DNA of 38,746 bases from Burkholderiales bacterium (lineage in GTDB: Bacteria; Pseudomonadota; Gammaproteobacteria; Burkholderiales; Burkholderiaceae_E), in the NCBI GenBank assembly GCA_029977705.1, contig JAPOKJ010000036.1, forward strand, positions 1 through 38,746, read 5' to 3'. Shown here in pieces: positions 1-7,546 of the stretch. Below the pieces are notes generated by a model that did not search any database, was not told the origin of the DNA, and worked only from the letters and a program-made list of their open reading frames with translations. Position 1 is the first letter of the stretch; the number at the start of each line of letters is the position of its first letter. The position numbers and the translations under genes were made by a program.

Positions 1-1
1 C

Positions 2-835
2 CTCAAATGGAACATGGGCTGGATGCACGACATGCTCGATTACTTCGAGCTGGATCCCTGGTTCCGCCAGTTCCACCAGAACAACGTCACCTTCTCGATC
101 TGGTACGCCTACACCGAGAACTTCATGCTCGCCCTGAGCCATGACGAGGTGGTGCACGGCAAGAGCAACCTGCTCCACAAGATGCCCGGGGATGACTGGC
201 AGAAATTCGCCAACACCCGGGCCCTGCTGGCCTACATGTGGACCCACCCGGGCAAAAAGACCATCTTCATGGGGATGGAATTCGGCCAGCGGGCTGAATG
301 GAATGTCTGGGGCGACCTGCAGTGGGATCTGCTCCAGTACGAGCCCCATCAAGGACTGCAGCTCCTGGTGGATGACCTCAACGTCTTCTACAAGTCACAA
401 CCCGCTCTCTGGCGCGACGACTTTGAGGAGTACGGCTTCCAGTGGATCGACTGCAATGACAACCGCCATTCAGTGATCAGCTTCATGCGCCGCGAGAGCA
501 CCACCGGCCAGTGGCTCGTGGTGGTCGCGAACTTCACGCCGCAGAGCCATTCCCACTACCGCGTTGGCGTTCCCCTGAGCGGCTTCTACACCGAGGTCCT
601 CAACACCGATGCCGCCCGCTACGGCGGCAGCAACCTGGGCAACCTGGGGGGCAAATTCACCGACGAGTGGGGCATCCACAGCTACGAGAACTCCCTGGAT
701 CTCTGTCTTCCTCCCCTCTCGGTGCTGGTCTTCCAGCGCGATGAGAAGCGCAGTCAGGAGAGCCAGGCGGCTGCGGAGACTGAAGTTCGTGACGAAGCGC
801 CGGAACCCGGTGTCTGGAAGGCCTCAATCGGGTAG
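2..835 (+). CDS. glgB: 1,4-alpha-glucan branching enzyme, C-terminal part (5' end outside window)
   Basis: Open from the left edge in frame with [10 protein letters not shown], a conserved GlgB stretch, so the gene begins outside the window and about 277 residues are visible. GlgB is a family GH13 enzyme that cuts alpha-1,4 glucan chains and rejoins them as alpha-1,6 branches in glycogen. The fragment has the end of the catalytic barrel with [10 protein letters not shown], which holds the His-Asp pair of GH13 conserved region IV, then [12 protein letters not shown]. The C-terminal beta-sandwich follows ([17 protein letters not shown] and [12 protein letters not shown]). The catalytic nucleophile Asp and acid/base Glu lie in the missing part. 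A charged tail of about 35 residues ([14 protein letters not shown]) ends the protein. hemE follows after 38 bases on the same strand, a neighbourhood I associate with picocyanobacteria. Confidence 0.95.
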   Translation, partial: LKWNMGWMHDMLDYFELDPWFRQFHQNNVTFSIWYAYTENFMLALSHDEVVHGKSNLLHKMPGDDWQKFANTRALLAYMWTHPGKKTIFMGMEFGQRAEWNVWGDLQWDLLQYEPHQGLQLLVDDLNVFYKSQPALWRDDFEEYGFQWIDCNDNRHSVISFMRRESTTGQWLVVVANFTPQSHSHYRVGVPLSGFYTEVLNTDAARYGGSNLGNLGGKFTDEWGIHSYENSLDLCLPPLSVLVFQRDEKRSQESQAAAETEVRDEAPEPGVWKASIG

Positions 836-873
836 CTGCTCGGGTAGGTTCCAAGGCCCCATCGCTGGTCCTC

Positions 874-1932
874 ATGTCTTCCAACGCCCCCCTGCTGCTG
901 CGCGCCGCCCGTGGTGAGCAGGTGGAGCGTCCTCCGGTCTGGATGATGCGCCAGGCCGGCCGGTACATGAAGATCTACCGCGACCTGCGCGACAAATACC
1001 CCAGCTTCCGCGAGCGCTCCGAGAACCCGGATCTCTCCTATGAGATCTCGATGCAGCCGTTCAACGCCTTCAAGCCCGACGGCGTGATCCTCTTCTCGGA
1101 CATCCTCACGCCCCTGCCGGGCATGGGCATTGACTTCGACATCATCGAGAGCAAGGGCCCCCAAATCCAGGACCCGATCCGCTCGATGGCCCAGGTGGAG
1201 GCACTGACTCCCCTGAACCCCGCCGAGACCATGCCCTTCGTCGGTGAGGTGCTGGGTCGCCTGCGCCAGAGCGTGGGCAATGAGGCCGCCGTCCTGGGTT
1301 TCGTCGGCGCTCCCTGGACCCTGGCCGCCTATGTCGTTGAAGGCAAGAGCAGCAAGAACTACGCGGTGATCAAGGCCATGGCCTTCCGCGAACCCCAGAT
1401 CCTGCACAAGCTGCTGGATCATTTCGCCGAGTCCATCGCCAACTACCTGCGCTACCAGATCGACTCCGGTGCCCAAGTGGTGCAGATGTTCGACTCCTGG
1501 GCCGGTCAGCTGAGCCCCGCGGACTACGACACCTTCGCGGCGCCTTATCAAAAGAAGGTCGTGGATCTGGTCAAGCAGACCCACCCCGACACCCCCTTCA
1601 TCCTCTACATCTCCGGCAGCGCTGGCGTGATCGAGCGGATGGCCAAGACCGGCGTGGACATCGTCTCCCTCGACTGGACCGTGGACATGGCCGAAGGCAT
1701 GGCCCGCATGCCTGAGCACATCGGCGTCCAGGGCAACGTGGACCCCGGCCTGCTCTTCGGCAGCCAAGACGCGATCCGCGATCGCATCGACGACTGCGTG
1801 CGCAAGGCCCGCGGCCGCAAGCACATCCTCAACCTCGGCCACGGCATCCTTCCGGGCACCCCTGAAGAGAACGGTCAGTTCTTCTTCGAAGCCGGCAAGT
1901 CCGTCATGGATCGCCTCGGAGCCGCGGTTTGA
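874..1932 (+). CDS. hemE: Uroporphyrinogen decarboxylase
   Basis: 352 residues, the usual HemE length. It removes the four acetate carboxyl groups of uroporphyrinogen III to give coproporphyrinogen III, a soluble cofactor-free step shared by heme and chlorophyll synthesis. The N-terminal signature [12 protein letters not shown] starts near residue 21, with the arginines that bind substrate carboxylates. [12 protein letters not shown] near residue 75 carries the essential Asp. [14 protein letters not shown] near residue 320 holds the conserved His (about H323). ATG at 874 gives the standard [11 protein letters not shown] start, although no clear Shine-Dalgarno sequence precedes it. The stop overlaps the TTG start of the next gene, which suggests translational coupling. 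Confidence 0.97.
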   Translation: MSSNAPLLLRAARGEQVERPPVWMMRQAGRYMKIYRDLRDKYPSFRERSENPDLSYEISMQPFNAFKPDGVILFSDILTPLPGMGIDFDIIESKGPQIQDPIRSMAQVEALTPLNPAETMPFVGEVLGRLRQSVGNEAAVLGFVGAPWTLAAYVVEGKSSKNYAVIKAMAFREPQILHKLLDHFAESIANYLRYQIDSGAQVVQMFDSWAGQLSPADYDTFAAPYQKKVVDLVKQTHPDTPFILYISGSAGVIERMAKTGVDIVSLDWTVDMAEGMARMPEHIGVQGNVDPGLLFGSQDAIRDRIDDCVRKARGRKHILNLGHGILPGTPEENGQFFFEAGKSVMDRLGAAV

Positions 1933-2927
1933 GTTCCACCCCCGCACGGATCCTGATCACGGGGGCCAGCGGTTGCGTTGGCCAACACATCGCTGATCTG
2001 CTCTACCGGGAAACCGATGCCGAGCTGCTGCTCTGGCTGCGGGATCCCAGCAAGCTGACGGCCGTTCCCGCGGCGGATCCGCGCATCACTCTGCTGGTGG
2101 GGGATCTACGGGATGTGGAACCCCACCGCGCTCAGATCGCGTCGGCGACCCGGATCATCCACACCGCCACGGCCTGGGGGGATCCCGAGCGGGCCCAACA
2201 GGTGAATGTGGTGGCGGTCAAGCAGATGCTGGCGGCCACCAATCCCGAGGTGCTCGAGCAGGTGGTGTATTTCTCCACCGCCAGCATCCTCAACAAGGAC
2301 CTGCAGTTGCTGCCGGAGGCCATGCCCTACGGCACCGAGTACATCCAGACCAAGGCCCAATGCCTGGAGCAGCTGGAACAGCACCCGCTGGCCCAGCGGA
2401 TCGTGGCGGTCTTCCCCACCCTGGTCTTCGGTGGCCGCGTCGATGGCTCGGGCGTCTTCCCCACCAGTTACCTCACGGCTGGCCTCAAGGAGGGGGCGCG
2501 CTGGCTCTGGCTGGCCAAATGGCTGCGTGCGGAGGCCAGTTTCCACTTCATCCATGCCGCTGACATCGCCCGGGTCTGCGCGCATCTAGCGACAAATCCC
2601 CATCAAGCGAACCCTGAGGCCGGCCAAGGGGCCGTGCGGCGCTTGGTCCTCGGACAACCGTCTGTCACGGTGAACGAGACCGTGAAGCGTCTCTGCCGCT
2701 GGCGCCGGGGTTGGTATCCGCCGATGGGCCTGGACCTGCGGGGTTGGCTGATCGAAGGCCTGATCAAGCTGCTGCGCATTGAAGTGAACGCCTGGGATCG
2801 GTTCTCGATCCGCCAGCGCCACTTCGTCCATGACCCGATCAGCCCACCGGAACGGTTTGGCCTGGTGAGCCATGCGCCAACCCTGGAGGCGGTCTTTGAG
2901 GACGCCGGACTGAAACACCGGGGCTGA
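1929..2927 (+). CDS. NAD(P)-dependent epimerase/dehydratase family protein (extended SDR)
   Basis: 332 residues. The N-terminus is a Rossmann nucleotide site, [13 protein letters not shown] (GxxGxxG), followed near residue 56 by VGDLRDVEP as in extended short-chain dehydrogenases. A YxxxK catalytic pair sits in EYIQTKAQ near residue 137, with a STAS element upstream ([10 protein letters not shown]), so the Ser-Tyr-Lys triad looks intact. The start is a TTG that shares four bases (TTGA) with the hemE stop; no nearer ATG keeps the Rossmann motif. The substrate cannot be read from sequence. Placement after hemE may only reflect conserved gene order. Other possible roles are sugar-nucleotide epimerase, dihydroflavonol-reductase-like enzyme or 3-beta-hydroxysteroid-dehydrogenase-like enzyme. 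Confidence 0.85.
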   Translation: MSSTPARILITGASGCVGQHIADLLYRETDAELLLWLRDPSKLTAVPAADPRITLLVGDLRDVEPHRAQIASATRIIHTATAWGDPERAQQVNVVAVKQMLAATNPEVLEQVVYFSTASILNKDLQLLPEAMPYGTEYIQTKAQCLEQLEQHPLAQRIVAVFPTLVFGGRVDGSGVFPTSYLTAGLKEGARWLWLAKWLRAEASFHFIHAADIARVCAHLATNPHQANPEAGQGAVRRLVLGQPSVTVNETVKRLCRWRRGWYPPMGLDLRGWLIEGLIKLLRIEVNAWDRFSIRQRHFVHDPISPPERFGLVSHAPTLEAVFEDAGLKHRG

Positions 2928-2934
2928 TCACAAC

Positions 2935-2960
2935 AGGAGGTTTCAAATGTTGCGAACCTC
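2935..2960 (+). promoter_or_regulatory. Consensus Shine-Dalgarno inside a small hairpin upstream of petJ
   Basis: AGGAGG at 2935-2940 lies six bases before an ATG at 2947. A perfect six-base inverted repeat, GAGGTT at 2937-2942 and AACCTC at 2955-2960, would pair most of this ribosome site and enclose the ATG in a 12-base loop. Both elements are visible in the sequence; a regulatory role is inference. Confidence 0.35.
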
Positions 2961-2997
2961 TGCAGCAATCACGACGAGGACGGCCTTGGCCTCTTAA
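2947..2997 (+). CDS. Possible 16-residue leader ORF before petJ
   Basis: ATG at 2947 opens a short frame reading MLRTSAAITTRTALAS and closing with TAA at 2995. It has the best ribosome site of the neighbourhood (AGGAGG, six-base spacing), while petJ itself, 24 bases downstream in another frame, has only a weak GAG near its ATG. The peptide shows no domain and no obvious run of regulatory codons. It may be a leader whose translation affects petJ, an unrelated micro-protein, or chance. Confidence 0.3.
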   Translation: MLRTSAAITTRTALAS

Positions 2998-3021
2998 TTT
3001 GGCCAGGTTGCACGAGCTCAG

Positions 3022-3363
3022 ATGCGCCGTCTCCTCTCCCTGATTGCCCTTTGCCTGGCGCTGGTGCTGGGTGCTTCCCCCAGCTTCGCCGCTGATGCCG
3101 ACCACGGCGCCCAGATCTTCTCCGCGAACTGCGCTGCTTGCCACATGGGCGGCGGCAACGTGGTGAACGCCGAGCGCACCCTCAAGAAAGAAGCCCTCGA
3201 GTCCTACCTGGCCAACTACAGCGCTGGCCATGAAGAGGCCATCCAGTACCAAGTCACCAACGGCAAGAACGCCATGCCCGCCTTCGGCGGCAAGCTGAGC
3301 GCCGGTGACATCGCCGACGTCGCTGCCTACGTCGAGTCCCAGAGCCAGAACGGCTGGGCCTGA
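3022..3363 (+). CDS. petJ: Cytochrome c6 (cytochrome c553) precursor
   Basis: 113 residues with a Sec signal peptide (MRRLLSLIALCLALVLGAS, cleavage probably after SFA) and a mature protein of about 88 residues. The heme site CAACH (CxxCH) comes near mature residue 15, and the axial methionine is in NAMPAFGGKL. The C-terminal ADVAAYVESQSQNGW helix is typical of cyanobacterial c6. In the thylakoid lumen c6 carries electrons from cytochrome b6f to photosystem I or to the terminal oxidase, standing in for plastocyanin. A strong terminator lies 27 bases after the stop, so this is the end of a transcription unit. It is the clearest sign that the left end is from an oxygenic phototroph. Confidence 0.97.
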   Translation: MRRLLSLIALCLALVLGASPSFAADADHGAQIFSANCAACHMGGGNVVNAERTLKKEALESYLANYSAGHEEAIQYQVTNGKNAMPAFGGKLSAGDIADVAAYVESQSQNGWA

Positions 3364-3390
3364 TTCAGTCCTCACAGGCTGACCTCCGCA

Positions 3391-3416
3391 ACCGCCCCTT
3401 CGGGGGCGGTTTTTTT
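3391..3416 (+). terminator. Rho-independent terminator of petJ
   Basis: Perfect eight-base stem ACCGCCCC / GGGGCGGT closed by a TTCG tetraloop and followed by seven T. It begins 27 bases after the petJ stop. Confidence 0.95.
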
Positions 3417-3487
3417 GTGCCTGTTTTCTTCCGTTGCGTCAGCGCGGCCTGAGCGCGACCCTGAGCGATGCGCAGCGATCAAAACCA

Positions 3488-3645
3488 TGGGTGAGCGCCC
3501 CGTTTCGGCTCAGACAGCAAACGATCCAGCGCGGTCCGTCGCCGACTTTCTGAAACGCTCCAAGCTCGCCGCGATCCCGCCGCTCAACGGGTCCCAGCCA
3601 GACGGCGATCAACCCGACCGTCGCGCTTCAAGCACCTCCAAATAA
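3488..3645 (+). CDS. Small unassigned ORF after petJ (doubtful)
   Basis: An ATG at 3488 opens a 52-residue frame (MGERPVSAQTANDP, then VADFLKRSKLAAIPPLNG). The middle could form a short amphipathic helix. I recognise no family. The frame is open further upstream, but that extension would run back into the petJ terminator, so 3488 is the more reasonable start. Its end overlaps the tail of the minus-strand gene at 3609-3830 by 37 bases, so at least one of the two may not be real. No clear ribosome site is visible. Confidence 0.22.
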
Positions 3646-3830
3646 AGCGCCTCGTCCACTTCGCGGATGTCGTACTCACTGGGCAGACAACCGTGTTGGT
3701 GGCGGTGAACCACCAACCAGCAATTGCGCTCGGGGTCGCGGGCGGTGCCATCAAAGGCAAAGGACTCTTGGGCCAACCGCTGGACCAATGCAGACCGGGA
3801 TGGGTCTTGAGCAGCTGAATCGACGGTCAT
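3609..3830 (-). CDS. Small conserved-looking hypothetical protein
   Basis: 73 residues from the ATG at 3830 (MTVDSAAQDPSRSALV). The frame is open ten codons further, but that extension enters the start of the divergent gene at 3860. The body looks like a real folded protein: LAQESFAFDGTARDPERN, a strand CWLVVHRHQHG, then an acidic helix (REVDEALYLEVLEAR). The His-rich HRHQHG turn is notable but too short to call a metal site. I do not recognise a named family; picocyanobacterial genomes carry many such short conserved proteins. It is the only minus-strand gene in the cyanobacterial part. Confidence 0.5.
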   Translation of the reverse strand: MTVDSAAQDPSRSALVQRLAQESFAFDGTARDPERNCWLVVHRHQHGCLPSEYDIREVDEALYLEVLEARRSG

Positions 3831-3859
3831 CTCCGGTGGTCTTGAGCAGACTGGGGCCA

Positions 3860-4228
3860 ATGGATCCAGCCATGATGGCCACTCGGAGTACCTGGTCGCT
3901 GCTGTTGCTCAGCCTGCTGCTCTGGGGATCGACGGGTCGGGCCCAAACCAATGAAGCCCTGGCGCCCCTCGATCTGATCCAAGGCGGGGGGACACCCGCG
4001 GCGATTGGTCCAAACGCACTGCGGGTGATTGGCGCCAAACGCTGCCGGCTGGTGGTCAACCCAACCCTCCCGGCGCTGCAACCCCTGCGCATTGCGCCAA
4101 GCGAGGTGGCGCAGAAAAATCGCATGGGCTGCCTGTCCCCAGCGGATGCGATCTACAGCGCTGATGGCTGCCCGGCCCGCTTGTGCAGCCAGACCAGCGG
4201 CGTCCTTCCCCTCCCCGCGGCCCAATAG
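3860..4228 (+). CDS. Putative secreted protein of unknown function
   Basis: 122 residues from ATG at 3860 (MDPAMMATRSTWSLLLLSLL); ATGs at 3872 and 3875 are equally possible starts. A clear signal peptide with an eight-residue Leu/Ser core ends at GRAQ, a plausible signal peptidase site, so the protein is probably exported. The mature part has four cysteines (KRCRLVV, RMGCLSP, DGCPARLCS), suited to disulfide bonds outside the cytoplasm. No catalytic motif is visible. Its start lies only 29 bases from the divergent start at 3830, leaving little room for separate promoters. The next gene also encodes a small exported protein, so the two may be related in role. Confidence 0.55.
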   Translation: MDPAMMATRSTWSLLLLSLLLWGSTGRAQTNEALAPLDLIQGGGTPAAIGPNALRVIGAKRCRLVVNPTLPALQPLRIAPSEVAQKNRMGCLSPADAIYSADGCPARLCSQTSGVLPLPAAQ

Positions 4229-4278
4229 GGAAACCCTGGCCACACTGAAGAGGACTTCCTCACTCCACCGCCTCGGTC

Positions 4279-4641
4279 ATGGTCAAGTCCCTGGTGAAGA
4301 CCTCTGCCTTGATGGCTGCCAGCGCACTCTTGAGCAGCCTGCCTGCCCTCGCCCAGGTCAGTGCCGCCAACGTGCGGGCGCTCAACGTCGCGCGCAACTG
4401 GGCCGTCAATAACAACGGCGGCCTCAGCGTCTATCGCCCCGCCGCCTGCATGTTCAACACCGGTGACGGTGGGGGCAGCTGCCTCACGCAAAACAACAGC
4501 CAGGGATTCCGCTTCAAGTTCCTTGGCGGCCGACCCGGCTGGATTGAGCAGGGCACAGCCCCGACCACCGAAACGGAGCTGCAGGTGTCCGTCGATGGCC
4601 GCCAGGTCACCCAAGTGATCTACAACGGCTCACCGCGCTGA
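4279..4641 (+). CDS. Putative secreted protein of unknown function
   Basis: 120 residues. The signal peptide MVKSLVKTSALMAASALL ends near LPALAQ, so cleavage after ALA is likely and the mature protein is about 95 residues. It has two cysteines (PAACMFN and GSCLTQNN), a glycine-rich turn (TGDGGG), and beta-type segments FRFKFLGGRPGW and LQVSVDGRQVTQVIYNG near the C-terminus. I do not recognise the family. It lies 50 bases after another exported small protein and 136 bases before clpB. Confidence 0.62.
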   Translation: MVKSLVKTSALMAASALLSSLPALAQVSAANVRALNVARNWAVNNNGGLSVYRPAACMFNTGDGGGSCLTQNNSQGFRFKFLGGRPGWIEQGTAPTTETELQVSVDGRQVTQVIYNGSPR

Positions 4642-4685
4642 GCGGGAAACCGTCCCGAACAGACGGCTCACACGACAGGGGGGTG

Positions 4686-4713
4686 GAGGACCGAAGCAAG
4701 ACCTTCGGTTCTC
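4686..4713 (+). other. Hairpin in the leader between the secreted protein gene and clpB
   Basis: Arms at 4686-4696 and 4703-4713 pair in 10 of 11 positions around CCGAAG / CTTCGG with a six-base loop. Only a pyrimidine-rich stretch follows, not a T run, so this is a weak terminator at best or a structure in the clpB leader. No CIRCE-like heat-shock operator was seen before clpB. Confidence 0.35.
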
Positions 4714-4777
4714 CGCTCCTCCTTCCCCCAACAATCGCCATACGGTTTGGTCACCACCCAACTGAGGGAGGACCACC

Positions 4778-7489
4778 ATGCATCCGACCGCCGAACTCTT
4801 CACTGAAAAAGCCTGGGCCGCCATCGTGGCTGCGCAGCAGTTGGCGCAGCAGCGCCGGCAGCAGCAGATGGAAAGCGAGCATCTCTTCGCGGCCTTGCTG
4901 TCGCAACAGGGCCTGGCCTCGCGGGTGCTGGAGAAGGCCGGAGTGGATGTCGGCACCCTCAGCCAAAGGATCGACGCCACCATCGAAGGGCAACCGTCCT
5001 TGAGTTCTCCCCCCGAGAACGTCTACCTCGGCAAGGGGCTCAACGCCGTCCTCGATCAAGCCAACACGCTCAAAGGGTCCTACGGCGACAGCTACATCGC
5101 CATCGAGCATCTCCTGCTGGCCCTGGCGACGGATGATCGCTGCGGCCAACAGCTGCTCTCGCAAGCCGGCACCGATGCCGCCAAGCTCAAAGACGCCGTT
5201 CAGGCGATTCGCGGATCCCAAACAGTGACCGATCAGAACCCCGAAGGCACCTACGAGTCCCTGGAGAAGTACGGCCGCGATCTCACCCAGGCGGCCAAGG
5301 ACGGCAAGCTCGATCCGGTCATCGGCCGCGACGAGGAAATCCGCCGCACGATTCAGATCCTGAGCCGCCGCACCAAGAACAACCCGGTGCTGATCGGCGA
5401 ACCCGGCGTGGGTAAAACCGCCATCGTCGAAGGCCTGGCCCAACGGATCGTCAACGGCGACGTCCCGCAGGCCCTGCAGAACCGGCAGCTCATTGCCCTG
5501 GATATGGGGGCTCTGATCGCCGGCGCCAAGTACCGCGGTGAATTCGAAGAACGGCTGAAGGCCGTGCTCAAGGAGGTGACCGCCTCCGAGGGCCAGATCG
5601 TGCTCTTCATCGATGAGATCCACACCGTGGTGGGTGCGGGTGCGAGCGGCGGTGCCATGGATGCCAGCAACCTGCTCAAACCGATGCTGGCCCGCGGGGA
5701 ACTGCGCTGCATTGGCGCCACCACCCTGGACGAACACCGCCAGCACATTGAGAAGGATCCAGCCCTGGAGCGCCGCTTCCAGCAGGTCTTTGTCGATCAA
5801 CCCACCGTCGAGGACACGATCTCGATCCTGCGCGGATTGAAGGAGCGCTACGAGGTGCACCATGGCGTGAGGATCGCCGACAACGCCCTCGTGGCCGCCG
5901 CGGTGCTCAGCAGCCGCTACATCGCCGATCGCTTCTTGCCGGACAAGGCCATCGACCTCGTGGATGAATCCGCGGCGCGGCTGAAGATGGAGATCACCTC
6001 CAAGCCCGAGCAGATCGATGAGCTCGATCGCCGCATCCTCCAGTTGGAGATGGAGAAGCTGTCCCTCGGCCGTGAATCGGATGCCGCCAGCAAGGACCGG
6101 CTCGAGCGGTTGGAGAAGGAACTCGCCGACCTCAGCGAGCAGCAAAGTGCCCTCAATGCCCAGTGGCAACAGGAGAAGGGTTCAATCGATGAGCTGAGCG
6201 CGATCAAAGAAGAGATCGAGCAGGAGATCGACAAGGTCGGCAAGGAACTGGCCGACTACGAGGAACTGCTGCGCGCCGAGAAAGCGGCGGTGCAGGGCAG
6301 TGCCCAGATCAAGGCCGAGATCGACAAGCTGCGGGCGCAGATGGTCGACCTCCAGCGCAAGGGACAGTTCGACAAGCTGGCTGAGATCCAGTACGGCAAG
6401 CTGCCCGAGCTCGAGGGACGACTGAAGGCAGCCTCGGAGGCGGAAGCCAATTCCAACAGTACCAAGTCCAAGCTGCTGCGTACCCAGGTAGGCGCCGAGG
6501 AAATCGCCGAGGTGGTCTCGCGTGCGACCGGCATACCGGTTTCCCGGATGATGCAGGGCGAGCGTGACAAGCTGCTCAAGATGGAAGACAAGCTGCACGA
6601 GCGCGTCATTGGGCAGGACGAGGCAGTGCGCCTGGTCTCGGATGCGATTCGCCGCTCGCGTGCTGGCCTGGCAGATCCCAACAAGCCCTATGGTTCATTC
6701 CTCTTCCTGGGCCCGACCGGTGTGGGCAAGACCGAGCTTTGCAAGACCCTGGCCACCTTCCTGTTCGACTCTGAAGATCATCTGATCCGCATCGACATGA
6801 GCGAGTTCATGGAGAAGCACTCGGTGGCCCGCCTGATCGGCGCGCCTCCGGGCTATGTCGGATACGAGGAAGGGGGATACCTGACCGAGGCGATCCGCCG
6901 CCGTCCCTACAGCGTGATCCTGCTCGATGAAGTCGAGAATGCGCACCCGGATGTCTTCAACGTGCTGTTGCAGGTGCTCGATGATGGACGTCTGACCGAT
7001 GGCCAGGGCCGGACCGTCGACTTCAAGAACACGGTGGTGGTCATGACCTCCAATATCGGCAGCCATGACATCCAGCGTCTGTCGGCGGATCCTTCGACCA
7101 ATGATCCCGATCTGATCAAGACCGCAGTGATGGACGAGGTGAAAAAGGCCTTCCGGCCCGAGTTCATCAACCGTATCGACGAGATCGTGGTCTTCCACGC
7201 CCTTGACGAGCGCAACATTGCCTCGATCGCCCGCATCCAGCTGCGCAACCTGGAGGCTCGCCTGAAAGATCGCGACATGACCCTGGCGGTCACCGATGCG
7301 GCCCTGATGGAGATCGCCAAGGTCGGTTTCGATCCTGTGTATGGGGCTCGTCCGCTCAAGCGGGCCATCCAGCAGCAGATCGAGAACCCGCTGGCGCGTC
7401 TGGTGCTCGATGGCAAGTTCGGTCCCAAGGATGTGATCCCGGTCGACTTCAAGGGGGGCAAGTTCAGCTTCGAACGAGTGGTACATTAG
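4778..7489 (+). CDS. clpB: ATP-dependent disaggregase ClpB, hybrid of cyanobacterial and betaproteobacterial halves
   Basis: 903 residues; ClpB is usually about 860-870. ClpB is a cytoplasmic Hsp100 hexamer that pulls proteins out of aggregates together with DnaK. ATG at 4778 has a good ribosome site (GGGAGG). Domains: Clp N-domain (about 1-150), AAA1 with Walker A GEPGVGKT at 207-214 and Walker B VLFIDEIH, coiled-coil middle domain (about 400-540), AAA2 with Walker A GPTGVGKT at 645-652 and [17 protein letters not shown]. Up to about residue 482 the wording is cyanobacterial ([10 protein letters not shown]); from about 483 it is betaproteobacterial ([37 protein letters not shown]). The middle-domain segment around [15 protein letters not shown] (463-482) recurs in beta form at 498-517, an offset of 35 residues that accounts for the extra length. 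All catalytic motifs are present, but the chain is most likely not one organism's protein. Confidence 0.93.
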   Translation: MHPTAELFTEKAWAAIVAAQQLAQQRRQQQMESEHLFAALLSQQGLASRVLEKAGVDVGTLSQRIDATIEGQPSLSSPPENVYLGKGLNAVLDQANTLKGSYGDSYIAIEHLLLALATDDRCGQQLLSQAGTDAAKLKDAVQAIRGSQTVTDQNPEGTYESLEKYGRDLTQAAKDGKLDPVIGRDEEIRRTIQILSRRTKNNPVLIGEPGVGKTAIVEGLAQRIVNGDVPQALQNRQLIALDMGALIAGAKYRGEFEERLKAVLKEVTASEGQIVLFIDEIHTVVGAGASGGAMDASNLLKPMLARGELRCIGATTLDEHRQHIEKDPALERRFQQVFVDQPTVEDTISILRGLKERYEVHHGVRIADNALVAAAVLSSRYIADRFLPDKAIDLVDESAARLKMEITSKPEQIDELDRRILQLEMEKLSLGRESDAASKDRLERLEKELADLSEQQSALNAQWQQEKGSIDELSAIKEEIEQEIDKVGKELADYEELLRAEKAAVQGSAQIKAEIDKLRAQMVDLQRKGQFDKLAEIQYGKLPELEGRLKAASEAEANSNSTKSKLLRTQVGAEEIAEVVSRATGIPVSRMMQGERDKLLKMEDKLHERVIGQDEAVRLVSDAIRRSRAGLADPNKPYGSFLFLGPTGVGKTELCKTLATFLFDSEDHLIRIDMSEFMEKHSVARLIGAPPGYVGYEEGGYLTEAIRRRPYSVILLDEVENAHPDVFNVLLQVLDDGRLTDGQGRTVDFKNTVVVMTSNIGSHDIQRLSADPSTNDPDLIKTAVMDEVKKAFRPEFINRIDEIVVFHALDERNIASIARIQLRNLEARLKDRDMTLAVTDAALMEIAKVGFDPVYGARPLKRAIQQQIENPLARLVLDGKFGPKDVIPVDFKGGKFSFERVVH
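6205..6240. other. Chimeric junction between cyanobacterial and betaproteobacterial sequence
   Basis: Gene content and protein style change here, inside the clpB middle domain. The direct repeat GAGATCGA occurs at 6212-6219 and 6224-6231. The longer 12-mer GAGATCGACAAG at 6224-6235 recurs at 6317-6328. Short identities in coiled-coil coding sequence are where an assembler or polymerase could switch templates. The exact breakpoint cannot be fixed by eye; 6205-6240 is the best bracket. All genes to the left fit a picocyanobacterium and all genes to the right fit a Burkholderiales-like bacterium. Confidence 0.8.
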
Positions 7490-7546
7490 CGGCCCGCCGC
7501 GTCATGCGGCGTCGCTTCCACTCGTGTCTGAAGAGCTCGCCCACCC

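Noticed and set aside
874-1932. Reverse-strand frame across hemE (754-1947, minus) as a gene
   Set aside because: It is opposite a complete HemE with catalytic residues and shows no domain of its own.
3415-3487. Upstream start for the small ORF after petJ
   Set aside because: It would begin inside the T run of the petJ terminator.
4778-7489. Natural horizontal transfer or domain swap making a hybrid ClpB
   Set aside because: The whole neighbourhood changes lineage at the same point and a middle-domain segment is duplicated, which fits a contig chimera better than recombination between homologous positions.
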